Assembly (NCBI GenBank): GCA_963575645.1
Contig: OY754470.1
Coordinates: 4,410,501 to 4,474,500 of the forward strand
Reading direction: 5' to 3'
DNA length: 64,000 bases
Origin: Xanthostigma xanthostigma
Taxonomy: Eukaryota > Arthropoda > Insecta > Raphidioptera > Raphidiidae
The notes under the pieces were generated by a model. It searched no databases and was not told where the DNA came from. It saw nothing but the letters and a program-made list of their open reading frames with translations. The position numbers and the translations under genes are program-made. Position 1 is the first letter of the stretch. Each line of letters starts with the position of its first letter. Below are positions 1-11,806 of the stretch, one piece after another.

Positions 1-320
1 AAAAAAGGCCACTTTCCAAATTGAGTATTTTTTTTCATAGCAAAAAACACTGTTGTTAATAATAAAAGGAAATCTTCAATAAATAAAAAATTGTTTGTTA
101 TTATTTTTTCAATATTTTGATACCAATTAATTATTTTGAAAGAATTTATATAAAGCGAATTAGAAATTAAATATTAATTATTTTTTATATTTTTTAGATC
201 CGTTCTGAAGAAGATCCAAATCCGGATAGAAACGTTAATGTATTAATTATATTTTTTGTTAATATATTGTCTGATAATTTTATTTATTGAAGAGTTCTAA
301 TCAGACGTTAATCAAAGATT
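1..320 (+). mobile_element. Penelope-like element 3' end (fragment)
   Basis: This AT-rich segment shares its end (TTTTATTTATTGAAGAGTTC, then TAATCAGACGTTAATCAAAG) with pieces at 29520-29680, 44620-44860 and 54280-54390, so it is a dispersed repeat. At 205-234 it carries the CTGAAGA...GAAACG arrangement typical of Penelope-like 3' regions, with a short potential hairpin between the two boxes. No coding part is left. The superfamily label is an inference from this motif. Confidence 0.4.
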
Positions 321-1037
321 TGAATTAAAGGAAATCTACTAAATAAAAATAATATGTATAGTTTCGTTTTAATAATAATTGGTGTATACTAATCATAAAA
401 ATTCCTTTGCTGGTCAGTTGATGTTCGAATTTTTATATTGCGTAGAGAAAAGTAAATCTTTAAAATCCTGAGAATGATTAAGCGTACCATAACTCCTATC
501 ATCCTTGTACCAGGAACAGCAAAGAGGATCAAGTTCTTTAGGTCTATATATAGGTATGGCTAGAAGACAAAGTGGTTTATGTCAAATATAAAAAACACTG
601 ATTTTTCAATGGAAAAATTGATATTTCCATGTTTATAATCACTTAAAAAAGATTAAAAGCAAATTTAAAAAAAAAAAAGTTCTAAAAAATTTTAAGATAA
701 ATTATAAGTTCAACGGAAAAAGTAGAAAATTCGTGAAAATCAACATTAACCGCGAATAACTTTTGAAAGAGTAGATTTATCATAAAATACTAAGAGACCC
801 TTTTTTATAGACGATTAAATTTCCTACGAAAATTTGTATTAGTTTTATTGAAATGCCAATCCGTTGACATATTATAAAATTCCAAAGCTGAATTTTTTTT
901 CTATATGTTATTTAAATGGGAAATAGAAAATTCAGATGATATTAATATTAAGAGCTGAAACTTTGACAGCCTTTTTTTTCGTCATTTAGAATATTTTGGT
1001 GGTGACTTAAAAAAAAATAGTCAATTTTTTTTATACA
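321..1037. other. AT-rich spacer, nothing recognised
   Basis: I see only A/T runs and no open frame of note, repeat boundary or RNA gene. Confidence 0.5.
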
Positions 1038-1367
1038 GTCTAGGGCAGGGGTTGGCAACCTTTGGAGACGGAAGAGCTAAAAGCTACAATTCACAAAATT
1101 TCCCAATTTTTAAAGAGCCACTAAACATTTTCGTTTCAGTATTATAGTATTTGCTTATATAGGTACAATATATATATCCGAGGACGACACGTCGCGACGG
1201 GGGCGGTGCAGGTGAGACGCGAGTTGAAATGGCTGAGATATAGACATGGTGCTCAATCATGGATCGATTGGACGATTTTTAAGGGTTTATGTAATATAAT
1301 AATTATTTTTTGCGTATGAAACTGGAGAGCCGCAACTTTACAACAAAAGAGCCCCCCTGGTCTAGGG
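1038..1367. mobile_element. hAT MITE with 8-bp target duplication
   Basis: The element spans 1046-1359 (314 bp) and begins CAGGGGTTGGCAACCTTTGG. Its right end, read inward, begins CAGGGGGGCTCTTTTGTTG, and the arms share CAGGGG and an 'AGAGC' block. It is flanked by identical 8-bp copies of GTCTAGGG at 1038-1045 and 1360-1367. A CAGGG terminus with an 8-bp duplication is diagnostic of hAT elements. There is no transposase. It sits inside an older repeat whose other half continues at 1366-1475. Confidence 0.88.
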
Positions 1368-1475
1368 TATATATTATCGCGTTAAAATTAAAGCGTTTTT
1401 TGCTGGAGATCAATTTTATAAACGGTGGCAGTTTACAAATTCGGGCGAAGCCGATACCGCATCGCTAGTTGCTAA
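1366..1475 (+). mobile_element. Helitron-like 3' end fragment
   Basis: The stretch is related to 44225-44400 on the other strand (shared TATATTATCGCGTTAAAATT and GGGCGAAGCCG blocks) and ends near 1470 in CGCTAGT, the CTAG|T ending expected of a Helitron 3' terminus. The 5' part was interrupted by the hAT MITE at 1046-1359. Both copies are degraded, so the class is tentative. Confidence 0.4.
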
Positions 1476-3352
1476 TAAATTTAAAAAAAATCCTAAATAT
1501 TCAGCATACGCTGTTTTGCTTTGTGGTCACAGATATACTATAAAGTAACGCATATAATATATAGAGGCGTCGCTGGACGATCAAGTGTTCTTTGCTTGGT
1601 CGTTGCGCGTCGGCACGCATCGGGACGACTATGTCTTTCTCTCTTGCACATTGTAACTCGTCTCATTCTGATACACGATCTATTTGTTCCTTCTAGCACC
1701 AGTTATCACGCGCTGTTTCTCTGCGACGGACGTGTGTCCTGCCGATACTAGTTGACGATCGCGAAGTACTTAATCCTCACAATTATTACTGTAATTATTA
1801 ATTTTAGATTCAGTCGCATTTTGAAATAAAATTTCAATATTTTTATTTATCCTTCAATCGTTTTGAGTAAAATATTGCAGCAAAAGTTTTAATTTTTATT
1901 AAATAATTTGTTCTCAAAAACTCGAAAAAAAATTGTGAGCTCTACTGTATTTTTTAATTTAATATTTTTTCGAGATATACATGAGAAATAAATTATTAGT
2001 TTTATTTATTCGCAGGCCTTAATTTTAAAACTTTATATTCGAAATAATTTGGGATGGTTTACATGAAAATATTGAATAGTAATTATTTTAGTATTATTGC
2101 TATTTAAAGTTCATTGTAATTAGCAATAATTAAATTTGTTTATTGAAATGTTCAAATACTCAAATATTTGAGCGGCATTTATTGACATATAAAATTAGTT
2201 TTCGACTATTTTTTTACATATAAAAGAGGGGTATAATTAATGACGCGAACAAAAATACAGTATCGGCTAAAAAAAATTTTTTGAATTTTATTTATTCAAA
2301 TAAGAATTAATAATTCTAGGATCGATTGATATATTGAAATATAATTAGTAATTACTCGAAATTTGAAGCTAAAAATAAACATAGTAATCGAAAAAATTTG
2401 CCAACACTTTATATTTAAGAGACTATTGAATACAATTGAAAACTTTTGTCAATACAAATAATTGTTTTTTAAAGGTGTATGGTTGATATTGTAGATATAT
2501 ATAATCACTGAAGTTAATAATAAATGTTTTATAATAATATATTAATAAACTTTAAACGTATGAATTATTGATTATACTAAAATATTAATGTTTGTAATAT
2601 TAAACTGATAATTATAAAAATATTCATAATTAAAATAGTGACATAAGATTTATATTGTGAACTTTCAAATTGTGGTGTTTAATTCTTCTACACAAAGGCT
2701 CGCCAATTAATACATCTCCCATATTGACAGAGGATTTTTAAATAATTACGGAAAGTTTCAAAGGTATCTTTATTTTTATTTTATTCTTTTTTTATATAGC
2801 CTCTTCCAAAAATCTGTGCAATTCAATGAGATATTTAAATTTTATTGAAAAAGTTTCAGATTCTTCAAAACACTTTTTAATTTTTTTTTACAATTAAGAC
2901 CACCAGCAGTTAAGTTTGAGCCAAGCAGCAATTTACATTTTTAAATTATTATATTAAAATACAATTATTGATGCTTTTACCTGATCTCAGACTAGAACCT
3001 GATAACTGGACGCTTTTAATAACGGTTTACCTAAACGTCTTATAGATAGCGGTATTCGGATATTTCCAAAGGCTGTAGAATGTTTGATTATGAAATTAAA
3101 CTAGTTAATTCAAACATTCAAAATATAAAACTCTGAATGGTTTATTTAAAAAAAAAACATTTATTTAGTGGTGTATGAATAAATTGTAGACGCTCGATAA
3201 CTGAGGTCATAAGAAAATATTAGTAGAGACGTGTAGAAAATGTAATATTTGACTTTCAGTATGATTACTTCCAAGACGTCAATGAATATAAAAAATAGGT
3301 TATATTTTATTTTGAATTTTCAATTGTTAATGTTAGTTTGCAAAGAGTATAA
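1476..3352. other. AT-rich spacer with one GC-richer patch
   Basis: Positions 1560-1760 are less AT-rich than the rest and hold a 76-codon open frame with no recognisable domain, signal peptide or splice context. I treat this as chance. The remainder is A/T-rich DNA without repeats that I can match elsewhere in the window. Confidence 0.4.
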
Positions 3353-3672
3353 TATAGTAGAACCTCTGTAAGGCGAACTTTAAGGCAGACGCTGACAAAA
3401 TTGAGTTATAGAGTTTTCGAGGAAATATTCGACTTGTAGAGGTTAAGATTCATTCTAACTAGTTTTGAATTGCTATGTTTGAGCTTTAGAGGTCCAATTT
3501 ATTTACGGAGGGAAAATGTGTGCAGAAATGGCTTGTATGGATTCACTGATTATTTCAACCCACAGCGGGTTGAGATTTTGAGTTATGGAGGTTTTGGGGC
3601 TCGAAGGGAAGGAACAAAATATTTTTTCGAGTTTTCGACTTACCGAGGTTCGACTTAAAGGGATTTACTGTA
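3353..3672. mobile_element. pogo-like MITE flanked by TA
   Basis: The left end is TAGTAGAACCTCTGTAAGGC (3355) and the right end, read inward, is CAGTAAATCCCTTTAAGTCG followed by AACCTCGG. TA dinucleotides flank at 3353-3354 and 3671-3672. 'Gtagaacctct' ends with TA duplications are typical of pogo/Tigger-type miniature elements. The 62-codon frame inside has no transposase features. A related right end lies at 49055-49215. Confidence 0.6.
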
Positions 3673-3829
3673 ATATGATATATTACCCGTGGCTAATAAG
3701 TAACGAAAACCGAAAATAGTTCAACACATAAATTCTTTACCTTTCGACCTATAAAATCGTTCTCTCAAATACTTTTTGATTCTTCCTTGGCGACTGTGGT
3801 CTTAAAACATTAAAGCAGAATTTTAACGA

Positions 3830-4165
3830 CAGCATCTTACATTATTTATTTGCCGTATGTGCACATACACTATTGACGCCGGTCGGATGACGGGTTTGGG
3901 GATCGGACGTTTCACACCATTCTGAACAATTTGGCTCCGTTTTTTGAAATGTTTATATGACGAACGGATTTCAAAGTGTGAACCAAATTTCGTTAAAATC
4001 AGCAGACTCTTTCGAAAGTCATATGCAAGTGCGGGCAATGGCTTTGAAAGAGTCATTTGATTTTAACGAAATTTAGTGCATATGTTAAAATTCAGCACCG
4101 CACGTAGCCTATTTAAAATTAACCCAATCGGACCAATTTATGGGTGGTTTTTAGGGATTGAAAAA
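3830..4165 (+). repeat. Dispersed repeat P, copy 1
   Basis: This matches 30230-30560 in order: CACTATTGRCGYCGGTCGGA, a 'GTTTATAT' block, 'AACGAAATTT', and 'AGCCTATTTAAAAT'. It also carries a duplicated 'AAAGAGTCAT...GATTTTAACGAAATTT' module around 4000-4075. The end containing 'TGCCATAAGGCACTTA' in copy 2 recurs at 51085-51130. Class unknown. Confidence 0.55.
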
Positions 4166-5260
4166 CGTTTTTTATAATAATAAATCGAAGGCAAAAACTA
4201 TATAGGTACTCTTTTCAGCTTCTATAATTAACAGTTTTGACTTAATTATTCAGTAGGTACACTTTAATATACGACGATACCTCAAATATGCCATTAAACT
4301 AATTTTATATAGGTAATAGCTGTTTAATTATTTGTACAAAATTATATAGGTAATACTAAAAAACTACATAGGTTCTGACCGTTTCGTGACCGAATCTCTG
4401 AAATCCGTGTTCTTTATCATTTTATAGTACCTGATGGACATCAATGTTAAAATGTTAATAAACGATAAAAAATACATTTCGAATTGGCGGTTTAAAAATT
4501 TCGCGTTTACATCGAAGTTTTAGTATGAAAGCTTCAAACTCACTTTCAAATTTCAATAGAAACAAGTTTTGAAGATCGATCAAAACTGACTGGGGCTTTT
4601 CATGCTTCTCTTATAAAGACATGATCAAAACACTTTCAACACTATCTTCTTTTTTATAATATTGTTCTTTTGTTTCTCTATTCGCATATGATATAAAACT
4701 AATATAAAAATAATAAACATTTTATTAAAATTGTATTATTATAATTAATACTTAATTTAGCTTAAATAAAAATAAAACATTAAGCAGTATATTGTGCAAC
4801 TAGTGCGACAATGCCGCACGAGTTGCACATACTATTTTTTATTACGAATAAATTAAAATTCCCAGAACAAAATAATGTTCAATTTTGAAAAACTCATTTT
4901 TTGCTGTCACATTCAGTATTGGTAACTATGGCAACTCTGAATAATTTCAGTGCGACAAATAAAGTTTGCGCACGCAAATGAAAATAGCCACTTTTCAACC
5001 GTAACAGCATGCGTAAAGATACCACTTTTCCCGCATGAGTAATAAAAAAAATTTTAAAAATGATTTTTAAAACAAAATCTGTAACTATGTTTTTATATAA
5101 TCTTCTTTAGTGTTTAGTATTAATTTATTTTAACGTATTTAAAACATAGCGGGAAGATTTTAGGGATAGCTCACAGGTTACTCGATTTTCACATTTTTTA
5201 GCATAAAAGGTCGGGGCTTTTGAAAATCAAAAATATAAATCATAAAAAAAAGAAATTAAA
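4166..5260. other. AT-rich spacer with a small imperfect palindrome
   Basis: The only structure is at 4793-4829, where TGTGCAACTAGTGCG faces CGCACGAGTTGCACA around a 7-base loop. Otherwise there are A/T runs only. Confidence 0.45.
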
Positions 5261-5442
5261 GAATTGAGTCTCCTTCAAAAACGGGTCACTAAAAAGCGTA
5301 AAGTAACAAAGTTTTGAAGTCGGCACCAATTTAATATATCTAAGTAGGTACATAAAACGTGATAGTAATTAACTAGGCTCCGTCCCCAAAACTTTGATAT
5401 TTTACGCTTTTTATGGACCTCTTTTGTTGGAGGTTCAATTTT
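5261..5442. repeat. Inverted repeat (foldback MITE remnant)
   Basis: The left arm at 5264-5320 contains AAAAAGCGTAAAGTAACAAAG and the right arm at 5384-5441 contains the reverse complement with a few changes (CTTTGATATTTTACGCTTTT). The spacer is about 60 bp. No target duplication could be fixed. Confidence 0.5.
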
Positions 5443-5518
5443 TTTAAAAAGTTTTCTGTTTTTTACTTTTTAGTTTAAGGAAAGTATATAGTCGGTTTTT
5501 GATTTTTCGTGAAAAAAA

Positions 5519-5945
5519 GTTGCTGAACCAATTTTGCTAAAATTTATATGGTACCAACTTTAAGATATTTTTTAGTGTCTTATGAAATCGAAAACAACTA
5601 CAACTTTTGCAATATGTCTTTTTGGTTTTTGTTAAAATTCCGAAAAGTTGCTGAACCTATTTTGCTAAAATTTATATGGTACCAACTTACCGACATTTTT
5701 TAGTGTCTAACGAAACAACTTTTGCAATATGTCTTTTTGGCTTTTGTTAAAATTCTGAAAAGTTGCTGAACCGATTTTGCTAAAATTTATATTGTACCAA
5801 CTTTAAGAAATTTTTAGTGTCTAGTGAAATCGAAAACAACTACAACTTTTGCAATATGTCTTTTTGGTTTTTGTTAAAATTCTGAAAAGTTGCTGAACCG
5901 ATTTTGCAAAAATTTATATGGGACCGACTTTGAGACATACTCTAT
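5519..5945 (+). repeat. Tandem array, ~115-128 bp unit, four copies
   Basis: Units start with GTTGCTGAACC at 5519, 5647, 5762 and 5889. The spacings are 128, 115 and 127 bases, and the last unit is partial. The second unit lost about 12 bases (around 'ATCGAAAACAAC'). The array runs into a tail at 5946-6070 ending GAAGTCGGTTAA, a phrase I remember as very common in Lepidoptera. It is non-coding. Confidence 0.8.
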
Positions 5946-6070
5946 CGAATAAAAAAAGAAACATCGAAATCCGTTCACAGCCGGCGAAGATTTCGACGGA
6001 CATACATACAAACAAAAATATAATCGAACATTATAACCTCCTATTTTTTTTTGAAGTCGGTTAATAATGT
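5946..6070 (+). repeat. 3' tail of dispersed repeat (GAAGTCGGTTAA end)
   Basis: The tail continues the array at 5519-5945 and holds CGACGGACATACATACA followed by an A/T stretch and TTTTGAAGTCGGTTAA. That order of a CATACATA block and a T-rich GAAGTCGGTTAA end is what I recall from moth repeats. Confidence 0.45.
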
Positions 6071-6621
6071 CCCGCCAAAAATTTTCACTGTTATAATTCC
6101 ATAATAAATATCCGACAAAATGCATTAAAACGAAATTCGTTAACATGTGGCGGTGTGCATTAGGAAGCGACGACGTGTTAAATGGCTGAAATTTGCGTTT
6201 AATAATTCAAATAGAATTGGAAGTGAGCCGGTCGAGATTTGAACGAGGGTTCATATCCGATATTCTAATGAAGTTATTTGTATGTGAATAATTTAAATGT
6301 CGCCCGGATCAGGACTCGTACGGATAATTGATTTACAGATTGAAAATAATCAGATTTCGTTAAAAGGATTAGCTAGTTTTTGTTTGTCACAAATATTTCA
6401 GTGCACTGTCACATAAGTAGACAAACCCCTGTGACAAATGACAGGTGGTTTTATTTAAATTTACGTACGTATGTACGTCTGGTTATACGTATGTACGTAC
6501 GTACATTTCTGATTAAGCTTCCGAATCAGATATACATGTATATACCCACTCTCATTGGATTTAAAAATGATTTTATGTTTTTCAGAAGTAAATAATCAAA
6601 AACTAATCATACTTTTTTTAT
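6071..6621. other. Spacer with (ACGT/ACGTATGT) simple repeat
   Basis: Positions 6462-6505 are an imperfect alternating ACGTACGT/GTACGTATGT tract. The rest has no recognisable feature. Confidence 0.5.
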
Positions 6622-7000
6622 CATTCCAATCCACAAGCGGGGAATGATACTAGTTAAGGTCAAAAATCACTGTTCAAAATTTTACAATATCGTTTTGAGG
6701 TCCCCCGAATCCAAAAAAACATATTTTTGGAAAAATAAACTCTGTGCGTCTGTTTGTCTGTGAGCACGATACAGGTCAAACGGATGAACAAATTGAAACC
6801 AAATTTTGGGAGGATTTTTGGTATGCAAACGTGAAGAGCTCTATTGTTTTTGGGGAAAATCGGCTCATGCGCGAAGAGATAATATTTGCTATAACGTTGT
6901 TTTTTATATAATAATGGTACACATTTTGTAACGGCTTATTATTCTGTTAATGTTTTCAAGAAAGTTTCGTTAAAAAAATTGTTTTCTAAACTTCGGAAAT
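6622..7000 (+). repeat. Dispersed repeat A, copy 1
   Basis: Shares a long colinear series with 46295-46670 and, inverted, with 40036-40380: 'CATTCCAAYCCACAAG', 'TTTTACAATATC', 'GAAACCAAATTTTGGGAGGA', 'GAAGAGCTCTATTGTTTTTG', 'ATCGGC' and 'TATAACG'. The three copies also share the 3' flank 'TTTTCAAGAAAGTTT'. No coding capacity; element class unknown. Confidence 0.7.
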
Positions 7001-7164
7001 ATTTTGAAAATAAAAAAAATTTGAAAAGAAGTTTGACCCTGCAGGCCATCCCTGTAACTTCCCGCTATTTTCGAGTTCAAAACGCTCAAAAATATATCAA
7101 ATATAGCAAGAAGTTTTTTTTTTCTCTTCTAGCTCAAAAAAAAAACACTTTGTTACGAAATTTT

Positions 7165-7720
7165 CGTTCACGATATCTCATGAACAAATGAACCGATTTT
7201 GACGCGATTTGCGGCAGTCGACGCAATTTTTTAACCTAAAAAAGTAATTTATTACAGAAAAATCGATCTTATAGGAATTTTACGAGCAATTTAAAAAAAA
7301 CATTTTTTTGCAAATTTTTCGTTCACGATATCTCGTGAACAAATGAGCCGATTTTGATGCGGTTTGCGGCGATCGACGCAGTCTTTTTAACCTAAGAAAG
7401 TAAATTATTACAAAAAAATAGATTTGATAAGAATTTTACGAGTAAGTAATTATAAAAAATAACTTTTTTCCTAATTTTTCGTTCACGTTATCTCATGAAC
7501 AAATGAACCAATTTTGATCTGGTTTGCGGCGATCGACGCAGTTTTTTTAGCCTAAGAAAGTAATTTATTACAAAAAAATCGATTTGATAACAATTTCAAG
7601 AGTCATTTTAAAAAAACACTTTTTTACGATTTTTTCGTTCACGGTATCTCGTGAACAAATGAACCGATTTTGATGCGGTTTGCGGAAATCGACGTAGTTT
7701 GTTAAGGAGAAGAGCTGATT
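7165..7720 (+). repeat. Tandem array, ~157 bp unit, four copies
   Basis: Units begin CGTTCACGATATCTC (with substitutions) at 7165, 7320, 7480 and 7636, spaced by 155, 160 and 156 bases. Each then carries 'GAACAAATGARCCRATTTTGA', 'GGTTTGCGGC' and 'ATCGACG'. It is a diverged minisatellite-like block, unrelated in sequence to the one at 5519. Confidence 0.8.
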
Positions 7721-7930
7721 AGATTTTGGAATTAATCGGTTTAGTAGTTGAGAAAATATTTTACAAAAACAAATTTTTAAAAAATTTTGAAACTTGTTTT
7801 TTTAAGATTTCTCAAAATTTTTTGGGCCGAATCGTTTCAAATTTTCAGGAAGTCTAAGTTCACCAAGATCACGTCAGATGCCGCAAACCGCGTTTCAGTC
7901 GGACACTCCGTTCAAAAGATATAAAAGGTT

Positions 7931-7962
<32 letters not shown>

Positions 7963-8127
7963 TACAGCCCTACGGACATCATCGCCAAAATAGTTTCAAT
8001 AGCTTCCTAGGACCTCAAAACGTCGAGATCTGGCGAAAACTCGATTTTCGAAAATCGGGGTGAAAACAATAACTTCCCGATTTTTGAAAAAAAAATTTTT
8101 TTTTTTTAAAGCGGGAAGTTAAAAATC
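7721..8127. other. Spacer with (CA)n microsatellite
   Basis: Positions 7936-7964 read CATACATAC followed by about nine CA units. Around it is A/T-rich DNA with a 'GCGGGAAGTTAAAAATCAG' junction into the next repeat. A 61-codon frame crossing the CA tract is an artefact. Confidence 0.55.
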
Positions 8128-8294
8128 AGTCGCTCTTTTGTTTTATGGATCTGTCAGAAATAAACTAGTCAGGCATGCTTTGATTAGTTTTTACATGACG
8201 TGGAACATATTATGTAGGTAACCACGGCAACGAATAGCAAATATCATATTGAATACTAGCCATTACCCGCGTAATCTCACGCGATATCAGAAAA
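8128..8294 (-). repeat. Dispersed repeat B, copy 1
   Basis: Inverse orientation relative to 39792-40025 and 63880-64000, same orientation as 48008-48255. Shared blocks are 'CTGTCAGAAATAAACTAG', 'CATGACGTGG', 'CGATATCAG', and on the minus strand 'CGCGGGTAATGGCTAGT', which looks like a Helitron 3' end (CTAG before T). Confidence 0.65.
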
Positions 8295-9227
8295 CACACC
8301 TAAATTAAAAAAAAAATATGGGGATAGTTTTCCATGCATATAAGAATTGAGGGATAAAAATTTGTATACATGGACAGGCCTCTAAAATATAATTCCCAAA
8401 AAAAAAGCTCAAACGCTCAAAAAACGTCTAGTGTCTAAAAGTAAAATCGAATGAAATTTTAAATATTTTGACATTTTCTTATCTTAGGTGAATCGCATAT
8501 TGGTAATTAAATACTCATGTTTTGATATGTATAAATATTTTATGGTTTTCTGTTATCATTTTCTTTAGGTTTATGTGCTTTTGATACAGTAAATAATTAT
8601 CAGAAACTTTCAAAGAGCGTGAGCTAATTGCTTGCTTTTTTGTGTATACAAAAGTAATGATATGCAGTTTCAGGCGTAGTATAGTAAAGCGCACATTATC
8701 CGCAGATTGAAACAACATCTGAAATGAAACAAATCAACATTTTAATTGTGAGTATATTTTTGTTATCGAACTGTATTAATTACGATCCATTTCAAATTCA
8801 TTTTCAAAAAAAAATTACTATTATAACTAGTTTTTCCACTGTCGAAACGGCTCAAATTATCATTCTGTCTGTTCTCTGCAACAACTCACAGCCTTCTATA
8901 TATAGTATGGTTTGCGTATTCTATAGAGGTATAGATGCTGATGACCTCAGATGTTGAGCGTCTATAATTCACAATCTCTCTCTTAGGTAGTGATTAGGCG
9001 CTTGTATCTCATAATATAATCGGCATTGCTTCTCCACTCCATTCAGCGAACTGTACTATAATGACAAGTCACTCTCTACTATTTCAGAATCAGCTCTAAA
9101 CGATAACAGTAATAAAATAGACATAATATATTTACACATAATTTTTAAACACCATCGTAAAACACTTTGAAGCGTTATTTTGTAAATAATCGAAAATGTA
9201 CTCCTTTCACTGTTCAAATATGATCTT
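8295..9227. other. AT-rich spacer, nothing recognised
   Basis: Short open frames at 8515-8718 (minus) and 8724-8957 (plus) lack any domain or splice context. No matching repeat was found in the window. Confidence 0.4.
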
Positions 9228-9827
9228 AAGGCCGCTGCATACGAGGCTGGTTTTGCCGCTAGATTCATAGCTAGTTTTCATATGCTCGCTTCGTACGACG
9301 CATCTTTTCAAGCTTGTTTTGTAGATGGGTTTGGTACGCGCTCAGTGACAGTTCAAATGACCGGAGAGCAGAACGTGTTTGTTATCCGACCAAATGCAGT
9401 ACCATGACGGCATATTGGTTTGTGGGCGTTTGTCTAGTTTTAAAATCTATCTTGTGAGCTAGCAGGCTTTTATGTGCTCGCTTCACACGAGTCGTCTTTT
9501 CAAGCTTGCTTTGTGGATGGATCTGGTGCGCGCGCAGTGACAGTTCAAATATAAACACAGAGCAAAACGTGTCTTGTGTCTGTCTCTGAGCAGAATGACG
9601 CCATGTTGGTTTGTGGGTGCATGTTCATGTCGCCCACGATACTGTTTCCTGATTGGTTCTTGCTCAGTGCAAACAGAGGACCTAGCTAAAAAATAACCCC
9701 TGTTCTAATTTTAAAATTCATCTTGTAACCTCGCACGTGAGCAAGCAGTGACGTCATTTCCAGCCACGTATCCAGCCTGTCTTCCAGCAGAAATCCCGGT
9801 AGAGTTTCTAGCGGCAAAACCAGCCTT
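9228..9827. mobile_element. Non-autonomous DNA element C, copy 1
   Basis: The left end is AAGGCCGCTGCATACGAGGC followed by TGGTTTTGCCGCTAGA. The right end read inward is AAGGCTGGTTTTGCCGCTAG. The interior is GC-richer and repeats a module ('TGTGCTCGCTTCACACGAG', 'GCGCAGTGACAGTTCAAATA', 'GTTTGTGGGCG') about 215 bp apart. It matches 27156-27600 over most of its length and an interrupted end at 15148. No transposase and no clear target duplication. Confidence 0.65.
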
Positions 9828-10443
9828 TAGATAGATGGTTGAGTCTTTACTATAGTCTCGATTATGCGACTGTAATCAAGAAACATCTGATAGCTACACG
9901 CGAAATTACAATTTATATCGAATAAGTATGTTGTTTGAAACCGGTTATGTAACTGCTTATTTTGTATAGCACTAATTAATTTTATACGTAAGATGCAATA
10001 TCAGTTGGTATATAGTTACAGTCGCGGACTTTGAGTTTTTTCAGTGAAAAAGTCTTAGCAACAAAATATTGAGTTTAATAGTCAAAAATTAAAAGAAAGA
10101 ATTGTCGTTTAAATGCCTCGAAATTATGTAAGGATGTATGAAGGGGCATCTAGAATCGTGTTTTTATTATAGTTTAATACGGCCGGTTAAACACATAGTA
10201 ATATCACAGAGAAAAATTTATAATTTTAAGGAACATGTTAGTCACAAATCTAAAAAACTTTGTTCAAAGTTTTATCAATTGTTGCCGATGAAAATCATAT
10301 GAAAAAAATTATTACTGAGTAATTGTGAGTATGTGAGTAATATTGTACTATTTTTTCTATTAATAATAGCTTTTAAATTTCTTAAAAGATCTAAAAAAAA
10401 TAAATTTAGAATAATTTTAAAAAACAGAACAAATATAGATACA
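9828..10443. other. AT-rich spacer, nothing recognised
   Basis: No open frame, repeat or RNA signal that I can support. Confidence 0.45.
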
Positions 10444-10849
10444 GGTGACCGGTGATTTCCTTCGGGAGAGAAAACAATGACTAATTTGGAATGATTTAAC
10501 CTCTATCACTAAGTGGTCGGAAATGCGTCATTTTCAAGAAAATCAACTTCGGTTTTTACAAAAGTGAGTTTTGAGAGTTAAAAATTAAAGAAAAAAAATA
10601 CTCTCACTTTTTGGCCTAAATTTTTTCATGATCTGATAGCTTACTAAGTGGCCAACCTAAAGCTAAAAAACCACGAAATTTATTGTTAGATTTTATGTTA
10701 TGTCTTAAAACTTACAAAAAATAAATATAAAATATAAATTCTTCACAGAAGTGTCATTATCATAAGAAAATGAACCATTTCCGACTCCCCAGTGATAGAG
10801 GTTAATCATTCCAAATTAGTCATAGGAATACGAGCAATTACCGATCACC
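10444..10849. mobile_element. Long-TIR MITE D, copy 1
   Basis: Ends are GGTGACCGGTGATTTCC and, read inward from the right, GGTGATCGGTAATTGCTCG. The inverted arms are about 60 bp and include 'GACTAATTTGGAATGATT' and 'AACCTCTATCAC'. Other copies are 57239-57593 (full) and 22838-23175 (left end lost). Non-coding. Confidence 0.75.
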
Positions 10850-11806
10850 AATATTATCATCAAAGGGCAAATTGTAATAATATGAGCGATTAAAAAAAAG
10901 CGGTACCTAACTAGAATAAAAGTGTGAACTATACTACAATATGGAGTCCACAACTGTACATTATGAATTCATAAATATAGAATAGGTATGTAGGCTTTAA
11001 TAATAACATAATAGCGCCTATTTCTGAAACCGCAGACTTTGAAGTTCTTTGACCTATTCTCTTTCAAACATTGCCTCTACGGAAAATTTTAAGATCGACT
11101 TTTAATTTTCTTAGAATCATATAAAACGTTCTTCTTTAGATTTTGATGAAATCTACACAGATAAAGATTTAGAAAATGCGTTTGTGTAGCAGAAATATTC
11201 AAAACACATTTTTTACAATTAGGTATTTATATACAGAATGTTCAAAAAGTCTGAATATCTCAAAGAAATTAAGTTTTTTTGGAAAACATTGCAAATTAAA
11301 GTTGCTCAACTTTGTAATGTATTTTTCGGTCTCAAAAACTTCTCTCAAGGGGGTGCCCCTGTGGGGGAGCAAGGAGTAACTCCGAAATTTTAAATGGGAT
11401 CGCAATTTTTCTTTATTGAGTCGAGTTCTTCGAGCAAAAAAGATTTTGTTCCAAATTTTTTTTTTTGTCCAACCTACAGATTATCCCCTCAATTAAATTT
11501 GTTCATTTTGTAACAGGTCAAGGAATGATACTCTTTTGTTTGACCTTGATATCAAGATAGTTTGTCGTTTTTAAAGTGGAATTTGCATTTCTATTCGAGA
11601 TTCATGAAACACCACTACGTTGTATGATTCAGCCCTCTGCGAAATTTTACCCCGCGTTTTCGGTGAACTGTAGCTTGAACAAAAAAAGTTTGGGACCAAA
11701 GATGTCTTTTTTTGCCCGAAGAACGCGACCCAATAAAAAATGCAGTTTCCGTTTAAAATTTATTCAACAGTATAGTTCAAACGCGGCGACTTTGTTTGCC
11801 CTGTCA
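10850..11806. other. AT-rich spacer, nothing recognised
   Basis: Overlapping 67-68 codon frames on both strands at 11176-11405 and a 140-codon frame from 11576 have lysine/phenylalanine-rich low-complexity composition and no motifs. The longer one runs through a MITE, so none is called. Confidence 0.45.

Noticed and set aside
1521..1751. Open frame in a GC-richer patch
   Set aside because: No signal peptide, domain or splice context; probably part of an unrecognised old repeat.
5519..7720. CRISPR-like arrays
   Set aside because: Units are over 100 bp, directly adjoining and diverged, with no spacers or cas genes; the DNA is eukaryotic.
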